A stretch of DNA of 23,760 nucleotides, from NCBI GenBank assembly GCA_021152595.1, contig JAGKVC010000032.1, positions 1 to 23,760 on the forward strand. Reading direction: 5' to 3'. The position numbers and the translations under genes were made by a program. The first letter of the stretch is position 1, and every line of letters starts with the position of its first letter. Under the pieces are notes generated by a model. The model searched no databases, had not been told where the DNA came from, and worked only from the letters and a program-made list of their open reading frames with translations. This DNA is from Clostridia bacterium (lineage in GTDB: Bacteria; Bacillota; Clostridia; Oscillospirales; Ruminococcaceae). Of the stretch, positions 15,578 through 23,039 are shown one piece after another.

Positions 15578-15763
15578 TTAAAAATCAGTCCATGTATCAC
15601 CATTTTCATCTGTATAAACATGTTCAGCATTGAATTTGGTAATAGATTCCACCGCACGAGGAGGTGCTTTCTCCGTCGGTTTGTATACGCCTTCGTTTTT
15701 GTCAAAGAAATACCATTCTATGTTTTTCATAAAATATGGTAAATCCTTTTTTTCAATAAACAT
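15578..15763 (-). CDS. Small protein in prophage remnant (61 aa)
   Basis: The ATG at 15763 is preceded by a strong AAGGAGGGGG and overlaps the stop region of the preceding capsid-type remnant, as is normal in phage head operons. The protein has an aromatic N-terminal part (MFIEKKDLPYFMKNIEWYFF) and the segments KAPPRAVESITKF and VYTDENGDTWTDF. Similar short 'PYF-x-NxEWY ... TDKAP' proteins occur beside minor capsid genes in clostridial prophages, as far as I recall. No enzymatic motif is visible. The codon use is more AT-rich than in the flanking chromosome. Confidence 0.6.
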   Translation of the reverse strand: MFIEKKDLPYFMKNIEWYFFDKNEGVYKPTEKAPPRAVESITKFNAEHVYTDENGDTWTDF

Positions 15764-15991
15764 TGAACCCCCTCCTTTCAAGCCAAATCAGCATGGCATT
15801 TCCTAATACATTAGGTTTACCTAGTTGACTATTTGCAAAACACTCAGCAAAAAACTCTTTATCGTTTGTACTTCCATATTCTGATAAAAAGTTATCAATA
15901 CTAAAATTCTCGTCCAAGTTTTTGCAATATTGAGGATTGCATTTCTGTAGTGTTCACATTTTTGCTGATGTGTATAGATTGTTCCTGTCAT
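15753..15991 (-). pseudogene. Frameshifted C-terminal part of a phage minor-capsid-type protein
   Basis: Two frames join into one sensible protein. From the ATG at 15991 the first frame reads MTGTIYTHQQKCEHYRNAIL, then NIAKTW, ending at base 15914. Adding one base there continues it as DENFSIDNFLSEYGSTNDKE, then FFAECFANSQLGKPNVLGN, to the TGA at 15753. The SEY-(x)-KEFFAE-FA-SQLGKP-LG-AM pattern is typical of the C-terminal domain of clostridial phage minor head proteins. A single-base deletion therefore broke the gene. The codons TTA, CTA and TCA, rare in neighbouring genes, are frequent here, supporting a foreign origin. The ATG overlaps the TGA of the fragment before it. Confidence 0.65.
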
Positions 15992-16245
15992 ACTTGTTGA
16001 GACAAAAAGTTTTCAAGCAACTGAAATTCCTCTTCACTATTTAATTTACCATCTTTTGGCATTATTGTCAAGCCGTATTCTGCTTGTATTTTTTCTGCCT
16101 GCTCCTTCGTCAGCACAACTGGCTCACCGGCACCGGCGCCCGGTTCCGGCGCTTCCCATTTCCGTTTACTCCACACATCCTGCCGCTTGCGCCCGTTCTC
16201 AAAGGTCACGGTGCAGTCACAGTTGTCGTGCATAGATCTCCGCCC
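15988..16245 (-). pseudogene. Truncated phage minor capsid protein fragment (minor-head C-terminal motif)
   Basis: The 81-residue frame from the ATG at 16233 opens MHDNCDCTVTFENGRKRQ, then DVWSKRKWE. This is the end of the minor head / minor capsid domain (HxNCDC-V-xxGRxRQxVWSK). It continues with a proline-glycine linker and a helical tail (VLTKEQAEKIQAEYG). The domain's several hundred N-terminal residues are missing: stops occur a few codons upstream, and a repeat element begins within about 50 bases. There is no ribosome site at the ATG. It is most likely a dead prophage remnant, not an expressed gene. Confidence 0.65.
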
Positions 16246-16289
16246 AAAACTACCAACGGATCAGCAGCCCTTTGGTGAATCCATTTTCA

Positions 16290-16350
16290 AATCTGTCCGC
16301 GCAGCGGACACCGCAACTCCTCACTTCTCACTCCTATCTTCTCACTATTA
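16290..16350 (+). repeat. Dispersed repeat, copy 2: degenerate heptad tail
   Basis: AAATC is followed by TG and the palindrome TCCGC-GCA-GCGGA (16296-16308), then CACCGCA. The tail keeps a 7-base period but has drifted: ACTCCTC, ACTTCTC, ACTCCTA, TCTTCTC, ACTATTA. The drift is mainly T to C. Confidence 0.75.
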
Positions 16351-16410
16351 TAAATCTTCCGCGCAGCGGACACCGCAATTTCTCATTTCTAATTTCTCAT
16401 TTCTAATTTT
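16351..16410 (+). repeat. Dispersed repeat, copy 3: near-identical to copy 1
   Basis: AAATC is followed by T and the palindrome TCCGC-GCA-GCGGA (16358-16370), then CACCGCA. Four perfect heptads ATTTCT(C/A) follow and the unit ends ATTTT, matching 7511-7568. A 10-base string, ATTTTCAAAT, occurs both before copy 2 (16283-16292) and at the end of copy 3 (16406-16415). Confidence 0.85.
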
Positions 16411-16426
16411 CAAATGTAGTTTCTGC

Positions 16427-16455
16427 TTGACTTTAGTCTGACAATGTGCTAAAAT
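16427..16455 (+). promoter_or_regulatory. Sigma-A promoter of glnPQ
   Basis: TTGACT (16427-16432) and TAAAAT (16450-16455) are spaced by 17 bases, with TGC before the -10. The leader holds two CATATG boxes (16470-16475, 16483-16488) that could pair as a small hairpin or form a protein site. Confidence 0.8.
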
Positions 16456-16514
16456 GATAACATAACTATCATATGTGAACGGCATATGCTGACGGGAAGG
16501 AGTAAAATACAGCT

Positions 16515-18755
16515 ATGGCACTACGAAAAATCACGGCATTTCTCAGTGCTGCGGCAATGCTGCTGACGGGCGCAGTCCCCGTGCTGACAGCTTCCGCAGA
16601 GGGCAGCCGGACATTCACAGTCGGCTTTGACGCGGAGTTTCCGCCCTACGGCTATCAGGACGAATCCGGCGAGTATGTCGGCTTCGATCTCTCGCTCGCG
16701 GAGGAGGTCTGCAAGCGGCAGGGCTGGGAGCTGAAAAAAGTCCCGATCGAATGGAATTCCAAGGATATGGAGCTGAAAACCGGCGCGATTGACTGCATCT
16801 GGAACGGCTTTACGATCAACGGCAGAGAAAACGACTATACATGGTCGGAGCCATATGTCGATAATTCGCAGGTCGCAATCGTCCGCACGGATTCCGATAT
16901 CAATGTACTCAGCGATATGAAAGACAAAATCGTTGCGGTGCAGACGGACAGCTCCGCGCTTGCCGCATTCACCGGCGAGGATGCAGAGGAATCCAATATC
17001 GAGCTTGCAAAGAGCTTCAAGGAGCTCCAGCAGGTCGGTGATTACAACAGCGCGTTTATGAATCTGGAGAGCGGCGCGGTCGATGTGATCTGCATGGACA
17101 TCGGCGTTGCGAATTATGAGATTGCAGCAAGAAACGGCGAATTCCGGATGCTTGAGGAGCAGATCTCCTCGGAGGAGTACGGCGTCGGATTTCTCAAGGG
17201 CAATACGGAGCTGCGCGATGAGGTGCAGGATACGCTCTATGATATGGTGCGCGACGGAACCTTTGCAAAAATCGCCGCGGACTGGGAGCTGACCGATTGC
17301 GTCTGCCTCACCGCACCGGAAACCGACACGGAGACAATCGGGGAAAGCAGAACATTCACCGTCGGCTTTGACGCAGAGTTTCCGCCCTACGGCTATCAGG
17401 ACGAATCCGGCGAATATGTCGGCTTCGATCTCTCGCTCGCAGAGGAGGTCTGCAAGCGCCGCGGCTGGACGCTCGTCAAGCAGCCGATCGACTGGAACTC
17501 CAAGGATATGGAGCTGAAAACCGGCGCGATCGACTGCATCTGGAACGGCTTTACGATCAACGGCAGAGAGAATGACTATACATGGTCTGTGCCGTATGTC
17601 GATAACTCACAGGTCGTTGTCGTCCGGAGCGATTCGGATATCAAAGTGCTGACCGATCTTGCCGGAAAGACAGTTGCCGTGCAGGCAGACAGCTCCGCAC
17701 TTGCCGCATTCACCGGCGAGGACGCAGAAGAATCCAATATTGCACTGAAAGACAGCTTCAAGGAACTCCAGCAGGTCGGCGACTACAACAGCGCATTCCT
17801 CAATCTCGAAAGCGGCGCGGTCGATGCGATCTGCATGGACATCGGCGTTGCAAATTATGAGATCGCTGCTCGCGGCGGTAAATTCATGATGCTTGATGAG
17901 CATGTTTCCTCGGAAGCATACGGCATCGGCTTCCTCAAGGGCAATACCGAACTGCGCGATCAGGTGCAGGAAACGCTCCTGACCATGCTTGACGACGGCA
18001 CATTCGCCAGAATCGCAGAAGAATGGGAACTCTCCGACAGCGTTTGCCTGACGCGCGATACCGAGACAAAAGCCGAGACCGCCGTTCAGGAAACACCGTT
18101 CGGTGAAAAGCTCGCGAGCATCTGCAAGCAGCTTCTGAAAGGCGTCGGCGCATCGCTTGCAATCTTCTTCCTGACGCTGCTCTTCGCACTGCCGCTCGGT
18201 CTGCTGATCGCATTCGGCAAAATGAGCAAATTCAAGCCGCTGAGCTGGCTCGTGACAGTCTATATTTCGATCGTCCGCGGCACACCGCTGATGCTGCAAT
18301 TACTGGTCGTATTCTTCGGACCGTATTATCTGTTCGGCGTCTCGACCTCGGCATCGTACCGCTTCTACGCGGTCATCATCGGATTCACGCTCAATTACGC
18401 GGCATATTTCGCTGAGATCTACCGCTCCGGCATTCAGGCAGTTCCGAAGGGACAGCACGAGGCTTGCGAGATTCTCGGCTATTCCAAATCGCAGAAGTTC
18501 TTTAAGATCGTGTTCCCGCAGATGGTCAAGAATATCATCCCGTCGATCACGAACGAAGTGATTACGCTCGTCAAGGATACCTCGCTGGCATTTGCAATCT
18601 CCTATACGGAGATGTTCACGCTGGCAAAGCAGGTCGCGGCGGCACAGGCAACGATCATGCCGCTCTTCATCGCAGGCGTATTCTATTATGTGTTCAATGC
18701 AGTCGTTGCATTCGTCATGGACCGCATTGAAAAGAAGCTCAACTATTTCAGATAA
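16515..18755 (+). CDS. glnP: Amino-acid ABC transporter: two tandem substrate-binding domains fused to permease (GlnP type)
   Basis: The 746-residue protein has a signal anchor (1-~29). Two family 3 solute-binding domains follow (about 31-266 and 278-513), then a HisM/GlnP-type permease (about 530-746). The permease carries the EAA loop near SGIQAVPKGQHEACEILGYS. The layout equals that of lactococcal GlnP, where tethered domains deliver glutamine, glutamate or asparagine; the substrate here is inferred. Both binding domains share TFTVGFDAEFPPYGYQDE and WNGFTINGRENDYTWS. A hand count gives about 40 differences in about 236 residues, so the duplication is recent or homogenised. AAGGAG lies 12 bases before the ATG, a rather long gap. 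glnQ follows after 15 bases. Confidence 0.93.
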   Translation: MALRKITAFLSAAAMLLTGAVPVLTASAEGSRTFTVGFDAEFPPYGYQDESGEYVGFDLSLAEEVCKRQGWELKKVPIEWNSKDMELKTGAIDCIWNGFTINGRENDYTWSEPYVDNSQVAIVRTDSDINVLSDMKDKIVAVQTDSSALAAFTGEDAEESNIELAKSFKELQQVGDYNSAFMNLESGAVDVICMDIGVANYEIAARNGEFRMLEEQISSEEYGVGFLKGNTELRDEVQDTLYDMVRDGTFAKIAADWELTDCVCLTAPETDTETIGESRTFTVGFDAEFPPYGYQDESGEYVGFDLSLAEEVCKRRGWTLVKQPIDWNSKDMELKTGAIDCIWNGFTINGRENDYTWSVPYVDNSQVVVVRSDSDIKVLTDLAGKTVAVQADSSALAAFTGEDAEESNIALKDSFKELQQVGDYNSAFLNLESGAVDAICMDIGVANYEIAARGGKFMMLDEHVSSEAYGIGFLKGNTELRDQVQETLLTMLDDGTFARIAEEWELSDSVCLTRDTETKAETAVQETPFGEKLASICKQLLKGVGASLAIFFLTLLFALPLGLLIAFGKMSKFKPLSWLVTVYISIVRGTPLMLQLLVVFFGPYYLFGVSTSASYRFYAVIIGFTLNYAAYFAEIYRSGIQAVPKGQHEACEILGYSKSQKFFKIVFPQMVKNIIPSITNEVITLVKDTSLAFAISYTEMFTLAKQVAAAQATIMPLFIAGVFYYVFNAVVAFVMDRIEKKLNYFR

Positions 18756-18770
18756 GTGAGGTGACAGCAA

Positions 18771-19532
18771 ATGAATAATCTGCTTGAAGTCAAGAATATC
18801 AAAAAGAGCTTTGACGATCTCGAGGTGCTGAAGGATATCAGCATGACCGTCGGTGAGGGTGAGGTCGTCTCGATTCTCGGTCCCTCGGGTTCGGGCAAAT
18901 CGACGTTTCTGCGCTGCATCTCGATGCTGGAAACGATCGACGGCGGCACCATGACCTACTGCGGAAAGGAAGCGGTCAAAACCGCCGACGGCAAGCCGCA
19001 GTATGTCGGCAAATCCGAATTGCAGGAGATCAAGCATACCTTCGGGCTGGTCTTCCAGAATTTCAACCTGTTTCCGCATTATTCTGTGCTGAAAAATATC
19101 ACCGACGCACCGATTCATGTCCTCAGGCGCGATAAGGCGGAGGTCATGAAGGAAGCGCAGGTGCTTCTGAAAAAAATGGGGCTCTCCGATAAGGGCGATT
19201 ATTACCCCTACCAGCTTTCCGGCGGACAGCAGCAGCGTGTCGCAATCGCGCGTGCGCTTGCAATGAAGCCGAAGATGCTTTTCTTTGATGAACCGACCTC
19301 GGCACTCGATCCGGAGCTGACCGCAGAGATTCTCAAGGTACTCAAGGAGCTTGCCGCAGAGAAAATGACCATGCTGATCGTCACGCATGAGATTGATTTT
19401 GCACGCAGCGTCTCGAATCATGTGGTATTCATGGACGGCGGCGTGATCGTTGAGCAGGGCGATCCGAAGGATGTCATTGACAATCCCTCGAACGACCGCA
19501 CCCGTGCGTTCCTCAAAAAGCTCGAGCAATAA
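18771..19532 (+). CDS. glnQ: Amino-acid ABC transporter ATP-binding protein
   Basis: This 253-residue polar amino-acid importer ATPase has every catalytic motif: Walker A GPSGSGKST (37-45), the Q-loop in VFQNFNLFPHY (95-104), signature LSGGQQQ (149-155), Walker B MLFFDEP (169-175) and the switch His206 in VTHE. It ends with the standard DRTRAFLKKLEQ-like tail. GAGGTG sits eight bases before the ATG. It is translated right after glnP and would form the dimeric motor for its permease domain. A strong terminator follows. Confidence 0.95.
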   Translation: MNNLLEVKNIKKSFDDLEVLKDISMTVGEGEVVSILGPSGSGKSTFLRCISMLETIDGGTMTYCGKEAVKTADGKPQYVGKSELQEIKHTFGLVFQNFNLFPHYSVLKNITDAPIHVLRRDKAEVMKEAQVLLKKMGLSDKGDYYPYQLSGGQQQRVAIARALAMKPKMLFFDEPTSALDPELTAEILKVLKELAAEKMTMLIVTHEIDFARSVSNHVVFMDGGVIVEQGDPKDVIDNPSNDRTRAFLKKLEQ

Positions 19533-19540
19533 CCGGATAC

Positions 19541-19580
19541 AAAAAAGCCCCGCGGTGATGCTGTTCACCGCGGGGCTTTG
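19541..19580. terminator. Strong bidirectional terminator
   Basis: A perfect 15-bp stem (19544-19558 with 19565-19579; core GCCCCGCGGTGA) has a 6-nt loop and is flanked by A and T runs. It separates glnQ from a convergent kinase gene and can serve both. Confidence 0.93.
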
Positions 19581-19587
19581 TCATATT

Positions 19588-20118
19588 TCAGCATCCGGAA
19601 ATGATCCCGAGTGCTTCGCTGATGATATCTTCAAGTGGCTTTACGCCGTCGATCACAGCATCCGCAGTATCAAGCTGCTCATTCTGCATCTGTACATAAG
19701 CAGGTCTTGCATACTGCAAATAAGCTGTCATCTCCTGCCGGATCTCATCCGCAGAGGCGTCCTGCATATCCCGAAGCACCCTGCGTGCCATTGCGATATC
19801 CAGCGGCGTATCAATGAAAATACAGCAGTCCAGATCATCGCGGATCATGCTGTGCGCATACGCAAACGGATAGTCCAGCAGCAGATAATCATATTCACCG
19901 CTGCGGATGATCCGCTCCATATCGGCTCTGAGCGGCGACAGATTCCAGACATGCACATCCGCGCCTGCTGCGAGCCATTCCGCATAGTCCTCGACTTCTC
20001 CCTCAAATGTGTAATCATCAAAATACAGTGCCGCTGCCTTCGGAAGCCGCTCCTGCAATGCACGGACAACGGTCGTTTTTCCGCCTGCTGTCACTGCGCC
20101 GACTGCGATTATTTTCAT
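19588..20118 (-). CDS. Small P-loop kinase (uridine kinase-like)
   Basis: The 176-residue protein is a nucleoside/nucleotide-kinase-like P-loop NTPase. It opens MKIIAVGAVTAGGKTT with Walker A GAVTAGGKT at 7-15. A DD motif (LYFDDYTFEG) follows, as in uridine kinases, then LLLDYPFAYAH (Walker B region) and a LID-like arginine pair in MARRVLRDM. The real substrate cannot be told. Two ATGs are adjacent (20121 and 20118); AAGGAG spacing is six bases for the second and three for the first, so I prefer 20118. It has its own promoter and stands alone between two convergent or codirectional neighbours. Confidence 0.85.
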   Translation of the reverse strand: MKIIAVGAVTAGGKTTVVRALQERLPKAAALYFDDYTFEGEVEDYAEWLAAGADVHVWNLSPLRADMERIIRSGEYDYLLLDYPFAYAHSMIRDDLDCCIFIDTPLDIAMARRVLRDMQDASADEIRQEMTAYLQYARPAYVQMQNEQLDTADAVIDGVKPLEDIISEALGIISGC

Positions 20119-20149
20119 CATATGCTCCTTTCATGCTGTTTCCGTTATC

Positions 20150-20178
20150 AGTATAGCAGATCAATCACTATTTTTCAA
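20150..20178 (-). promoter_or_regulatory. Sigma-A promoter of the kinase gene
   Basis: Minus-strand TTGAAA (20173-20178) and TATACT (20150-20155) are spaced by 17 bases, with TGC before the -10. A dyad GATGCA/TGCATC (20182-20187, 20195-20200) sits directly upstream of the -35. Confidence 0.75.
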
Positions 20179-20200
20179 GTGGATGCATGAAACTTGCATC

Positions 20201-20227
20201 TGCGATTATCTCTGCGGCACAATCGCA
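20201..20227 (-). terminator. Weak terminator-like dyad after the DUF6055 dockerin gene
   Basis: TGCGATT (20201-20207) and AATCGCA (20221-20227) form a 7-bp stem with a 13-nt loop just after the stop codon. There is no T-run, so termination is uncertain; it could equally be a protein site. Confidence 0.35.
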
Positions 20228-20232
20228 TCATC

Positions 20233-22941
20233 TTATCTCAGCTTTGCGATGATGCGGAGAATGCCGATCCCATCATTGGGCATCGGTGCGCCGTCGCCGT
20301 CACAGTCAGCATTCTGCTTGCCGACGGCGGAAATAAACGCCTCGTGATCCTCTGCAAGATAGCGTGCGAGCAGCACCGCATCCGAAACATCCACCGCACC
20401 GCTGCAATTCACATCACCGCGCAGAAGCGATGCCTGCGGCTCCGTCACAGGCGGCGTGACAGGCTCCGGCTCGGCAGGATAATCCCCGACTGCAAGCGCA
20501 GTCTCCTTGAAGCTCGTGCGGACAAAATCCACAACACCGGCAAACGCATTGCCGCTCAGATCATTGCCGAGCAGGCAGACGCTCTCCGGTGCAAGCATCG
20601 CCTGATACGGTGTCAGCGAAGCCTTTGCACGGACAGGCGCCATACCGCTTATTTCCAGCATTGTTTCATCCTGATCCGGCACAATGCGGATCACGGTCCA
20701 TTTTCCGGGTGTCAGCGCCTCCGGTGCTTCGATCTGCGTAACCTGATCGCCGTTCCGCAGGATCAGCGCAGCCTTGCCGGATGCATTTGACGGTGTCAGC
20801 GTGACAGAGCGCTCCGCATCACCGAAGCTGAGCAATGCCTGATTCTCCGCACCGCCGTACCACAGTGCCGCGAGCTGATATTCCGGTGTCCCCTGCATGC
20901 TGCCGAAGGCCGGATCCAGCGGAATCACATCGTCTTTGCCGTCGAATTCCATGACGCCGGATGCGCCGTGATGTGTCTCCTGCCATGTGCAGCCCTCGGG
21001 CAGCGCATAGGTCGAGGAGGATGCCTCCTTGCAGATCACGCTGCTGTCCGCGTCAAAATCATAAGAAAGGGAAAGTCCGTCGGTATAGGGGCGCGCATCG
21101 AGATAGGTCTGCGTGCCGTACCAGCCGCAGCAGTTGCCCTTTGTTGCGGTGTTGCTGCCGTCGTCGTAGTAATCGCCATCCAGCACCGCCTGCCCTGCCG
21201 CCGTACCCTTTGCCATGCAGAACGCAACACCCTTTGCAGTCGCATTCTCCTTGACGGTGTAATCATCCCAGAGGCAGGCGCTCTCCAGCACGCGCGCATT
21301 GCCGGTGACGGACGCTCTGCCGCGGACGATTGCCGTATCCGCGATATAAGCATTGCCGGAGACCTTTGCACTTTCCGCGACGATTGCATGTCCGGTAATC
21401 ACGGCATTTCCGGAGACTGTCGCATACCCCAGCACCGCCGCATCCGGTCCGACATAGACCGTATCCGCGACCTTTGCGGTATCCGCGACAAATCCGCCGC
21501 CGTTTGCGTGCTGATGTCCGCGGACATTGCCCAGCGGACGTTCCATGATCTCCGCACCGCCGAGTGTGATCGCATAGGGATAGCGGTGCTTCGAGGAGAA
21601 CGGCTGCCTTGTCTCGCCGAATTCATCGGAATCCTGATGCCAGTGCAGACCGGAGGGGCAGTAGAGCGATGCATCCGGCGTTGCTATAACCGTGACATAC
21701 GCAGATTTTGCATCCGCAGGGACGGCAAGCGTGCCGGTCTCCCCTGCCTTGATCAGCCCGGAGTAATGCGATTTTCCCTGCGCATCCTCGATCACGATGC
21801 AGCCGCGCCAGTCCGCGCCCTGCAAATCCGATCTGCCCGTGAGCGTGACGGAAACTGTGTCGCCGGTGAGCGTCAGCGGAATGATATTGATACCGCTCGC
21901 CTGCGGTGCGCGCTCCGTCGGAACGGTGTAGGTATCTGCGCTGCCGGTGACAGGCTCCGGCATGGTATAGATCTGCTGCCAGTACCATGCGCCGCGTCCG
22001 AGCAGTTCATTGAGACGCTTGCGGTATGCGGTCTGCTGTCCGAAATCGAGCGTTGCCATACGCTTTGCATAATGCCCGAGCGTTTCCTTGATATCGGCAG
22101 GCGCAAGGCGGTCGATCATCAGCAGCGGATATTCGTCGTCCTTGCCCTGCTGAAGCATTGTCCGGACAAAATTCTCGCCGTAGCCCTCAAGTCCGTCCGG
22201 ATTTTCCGTGAGATACTGCATCAGCACCCACGCGGCATAATAATCTCTGCCGAAGGGCGATGTAAAGCAGAGATTTTGCAGATAGGTCTCGAAGAAATCG
22301 GTGCCGTAGCCGTGCGAGGGATCATTCTCCCAGCCGTATTGTTCCGAAACGCGGTAAATCCACTGCTCACGGAACCAGTTGCCGAGCGCCTCCCACCATG
22401 TATTGGAATATTTATTGCGGTTCCAGCCGAGCTGATGCGCCGTAATCGCATGACCGAATTCATGCGGCATCACCCACGAAACAGGATCCGTTGCCATTGC
22501 ATCGACACAGCAGAACAGAAACGGATAGCCCTGATTGTCATAGGACATATACGCCCAGTCGTCCTGCTTATCGGCAAGCCCCGTGCCGGAGATATAGACA
22601 TTGAGCTTGTACTTGTTTCCGTCACGCAGACGCGGCTCGACGGATTCGGCGCATTCGTTCATGCCGAGATCATTGACGTAGATATCCCAGCAGGTCTCAA
22701 GGTTCTCCGCATTCGCTTTGAGAAATGCATCGGTCACTCTGCCTGCATCGCCGCTGTTTCCCCAGATAAACTGGAAATGCTCCGAGGTGTAATAGTGATA
22801 CCCGTTTCCGAACTGATAGAACGGATCACGCACCTGATACCCCTCAGCGGCGAAGGTCTGCTGCGGCATGCTCTGCACGAGCGGACAGAGCATCGTCAGG
22901 GCGCAGATCACCCCTGACAGCTTTTTCGTTTTCATCTTCAT
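20233..22941 (-). CDS. Secreted DUF6055-like metalloprotease-type protein with hexapeptide beta-helix, LamG-like domain and dockerin
   Basis: The 902-residue protein has a signal peptide (1-~32, AFAA-like end). The DUF6055-like domain (about 45-330) opens YYTSEHFQFIWGN and carries the zinc motif HEFGH (160-164). A probable third ligand is Glu184 in WWEALGNWF. This resembles gluzincin-type peptidases; activity is inferred. Residues ~480-565 form a left-handed beta-helix of hexapeptide repeats (TAKVADTVYVG, SGNAVITGHA). A LamG-like sandwich (about 620-810), a PEPVTPPVTEP linker and a divergent dockerin (840-902) follow. The dockerin's second loop, DCDGDGAPMPND, is atypical. The start at 22941 has GGAGG upstream. 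Its promoter is flanked by a strong dyad. Confidence 0.9.
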   Translation of the reverse strand: MKMKTKKLSGVICALTMLCPLVQSMPQQTFAAEGYQVRDPFYQFGNGYHYYTSEHFQFIWGNSGDAGRVTDAFLKANAENLETCWDIYVNDLGMNECAESVEPRLRDGNKYKLNVYISGTGLADKQDDWAYMSYDNQGYPFLFCCVDAMATDPVSWVMPHEFGHAITAHQLGWNRNKYSNTWWEALGNWFREQWIYRVSEQYGWENDPSHGYGTDFFETYLQNLCFTSPFGRDYYAAWVLMQYLTENPDGLEGYGENFVRTMLQQGKDDEYPLLMIDRLAPADIKETLGHYAKRMATLDFGQQTAYRKRLNELLGRGAWYWQQIYTMPEPVTGSADTYTVPTERAPQASGINIIPLTLTGDTVSVTLTGRSDLQGADWRGCIVIEDAQGKSHYSGLIKAGETGTLAVPADAKSAYVTVIATPDASLYCPSGLHWHQDSDEFGETRQPFSSKHRYPYAITLGGAEIMERPLGNVRGHQHANGGGFVADTAKVADTVYVGPDAAVLGYATVSGNAVITGHAIVAESAKVSGNAYIADTAIVRGRASVTGNARVLESACLWDDYTVKENATAKGVAFCMAKGTAAGQAVLDGDYYDDGSNTATKGNCCGWYGTQTYLDARPYTDGLSLSYDFDADSSVICKEASSSTYALPEGCTWQETHHGASGVMEFDGKDDVIPLDPAFGSMQGTPEYQLAALWYGGAENQALLSFGDAERSVTLTPSNASGKAALILRNGDQVTQIEAPEALTPGKWTVIRIVPDQDETMLEISGMAPVRAKASLTPYQAMLAPESVCLLGNDLSGNAFAGVVDFVRTSFKETALAVGDYPAEPEPVTPPVTEPQASLLRGDVNCSGAVDVSDAVLLARYLAEDHEAFISAVGKQNADCDGDGAPMPNDGIGILRIIAKLR

Positions 22942-23010
22942 GGTATTCCTCCCCAAAATCCGGCTGTTTGCTGCCTCTCTTCTGTGCAGCCTGTCTGTTG
23001 CCGTAAATTC

Positions 23011-23039
23011 AGTATAATCCTGAAAAAACAGAAAGTCAA
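23011..23039 (-). promoter_or_regulatory. Sigma-A promoter of the DUF6055 dockerin gene
   Basis: Minus-strand TTGACT (23034-23039) and TATACT (23011-23016) are spaced by 17 bases. The -35 abuts a 9-bp inverted repeat that could be an operator. Confidence 0.8.

Noticed and set aside
16290..16410. Possible CRISPR array from two repeat units 62 bp apart
   Set aside because: There are only two adjacent units, the part between heads is itself a degenerate heptad tail rather than a unique spacer, and no cas genes are present.
20201..20227. Confident terminator for the DUF6055 gene
   Set aside because: The stem is short, the loop is 13 nt and no T-run follows, so it is kept only as a weak candidate.
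20968..22917. 649-codon open frame opposite the DUF6055 dockerin gene
   Set aside because: It is in antisense register, is rich in Arg/Cys/Ile as expected for a shadow frame, and lacks a ribosome site.
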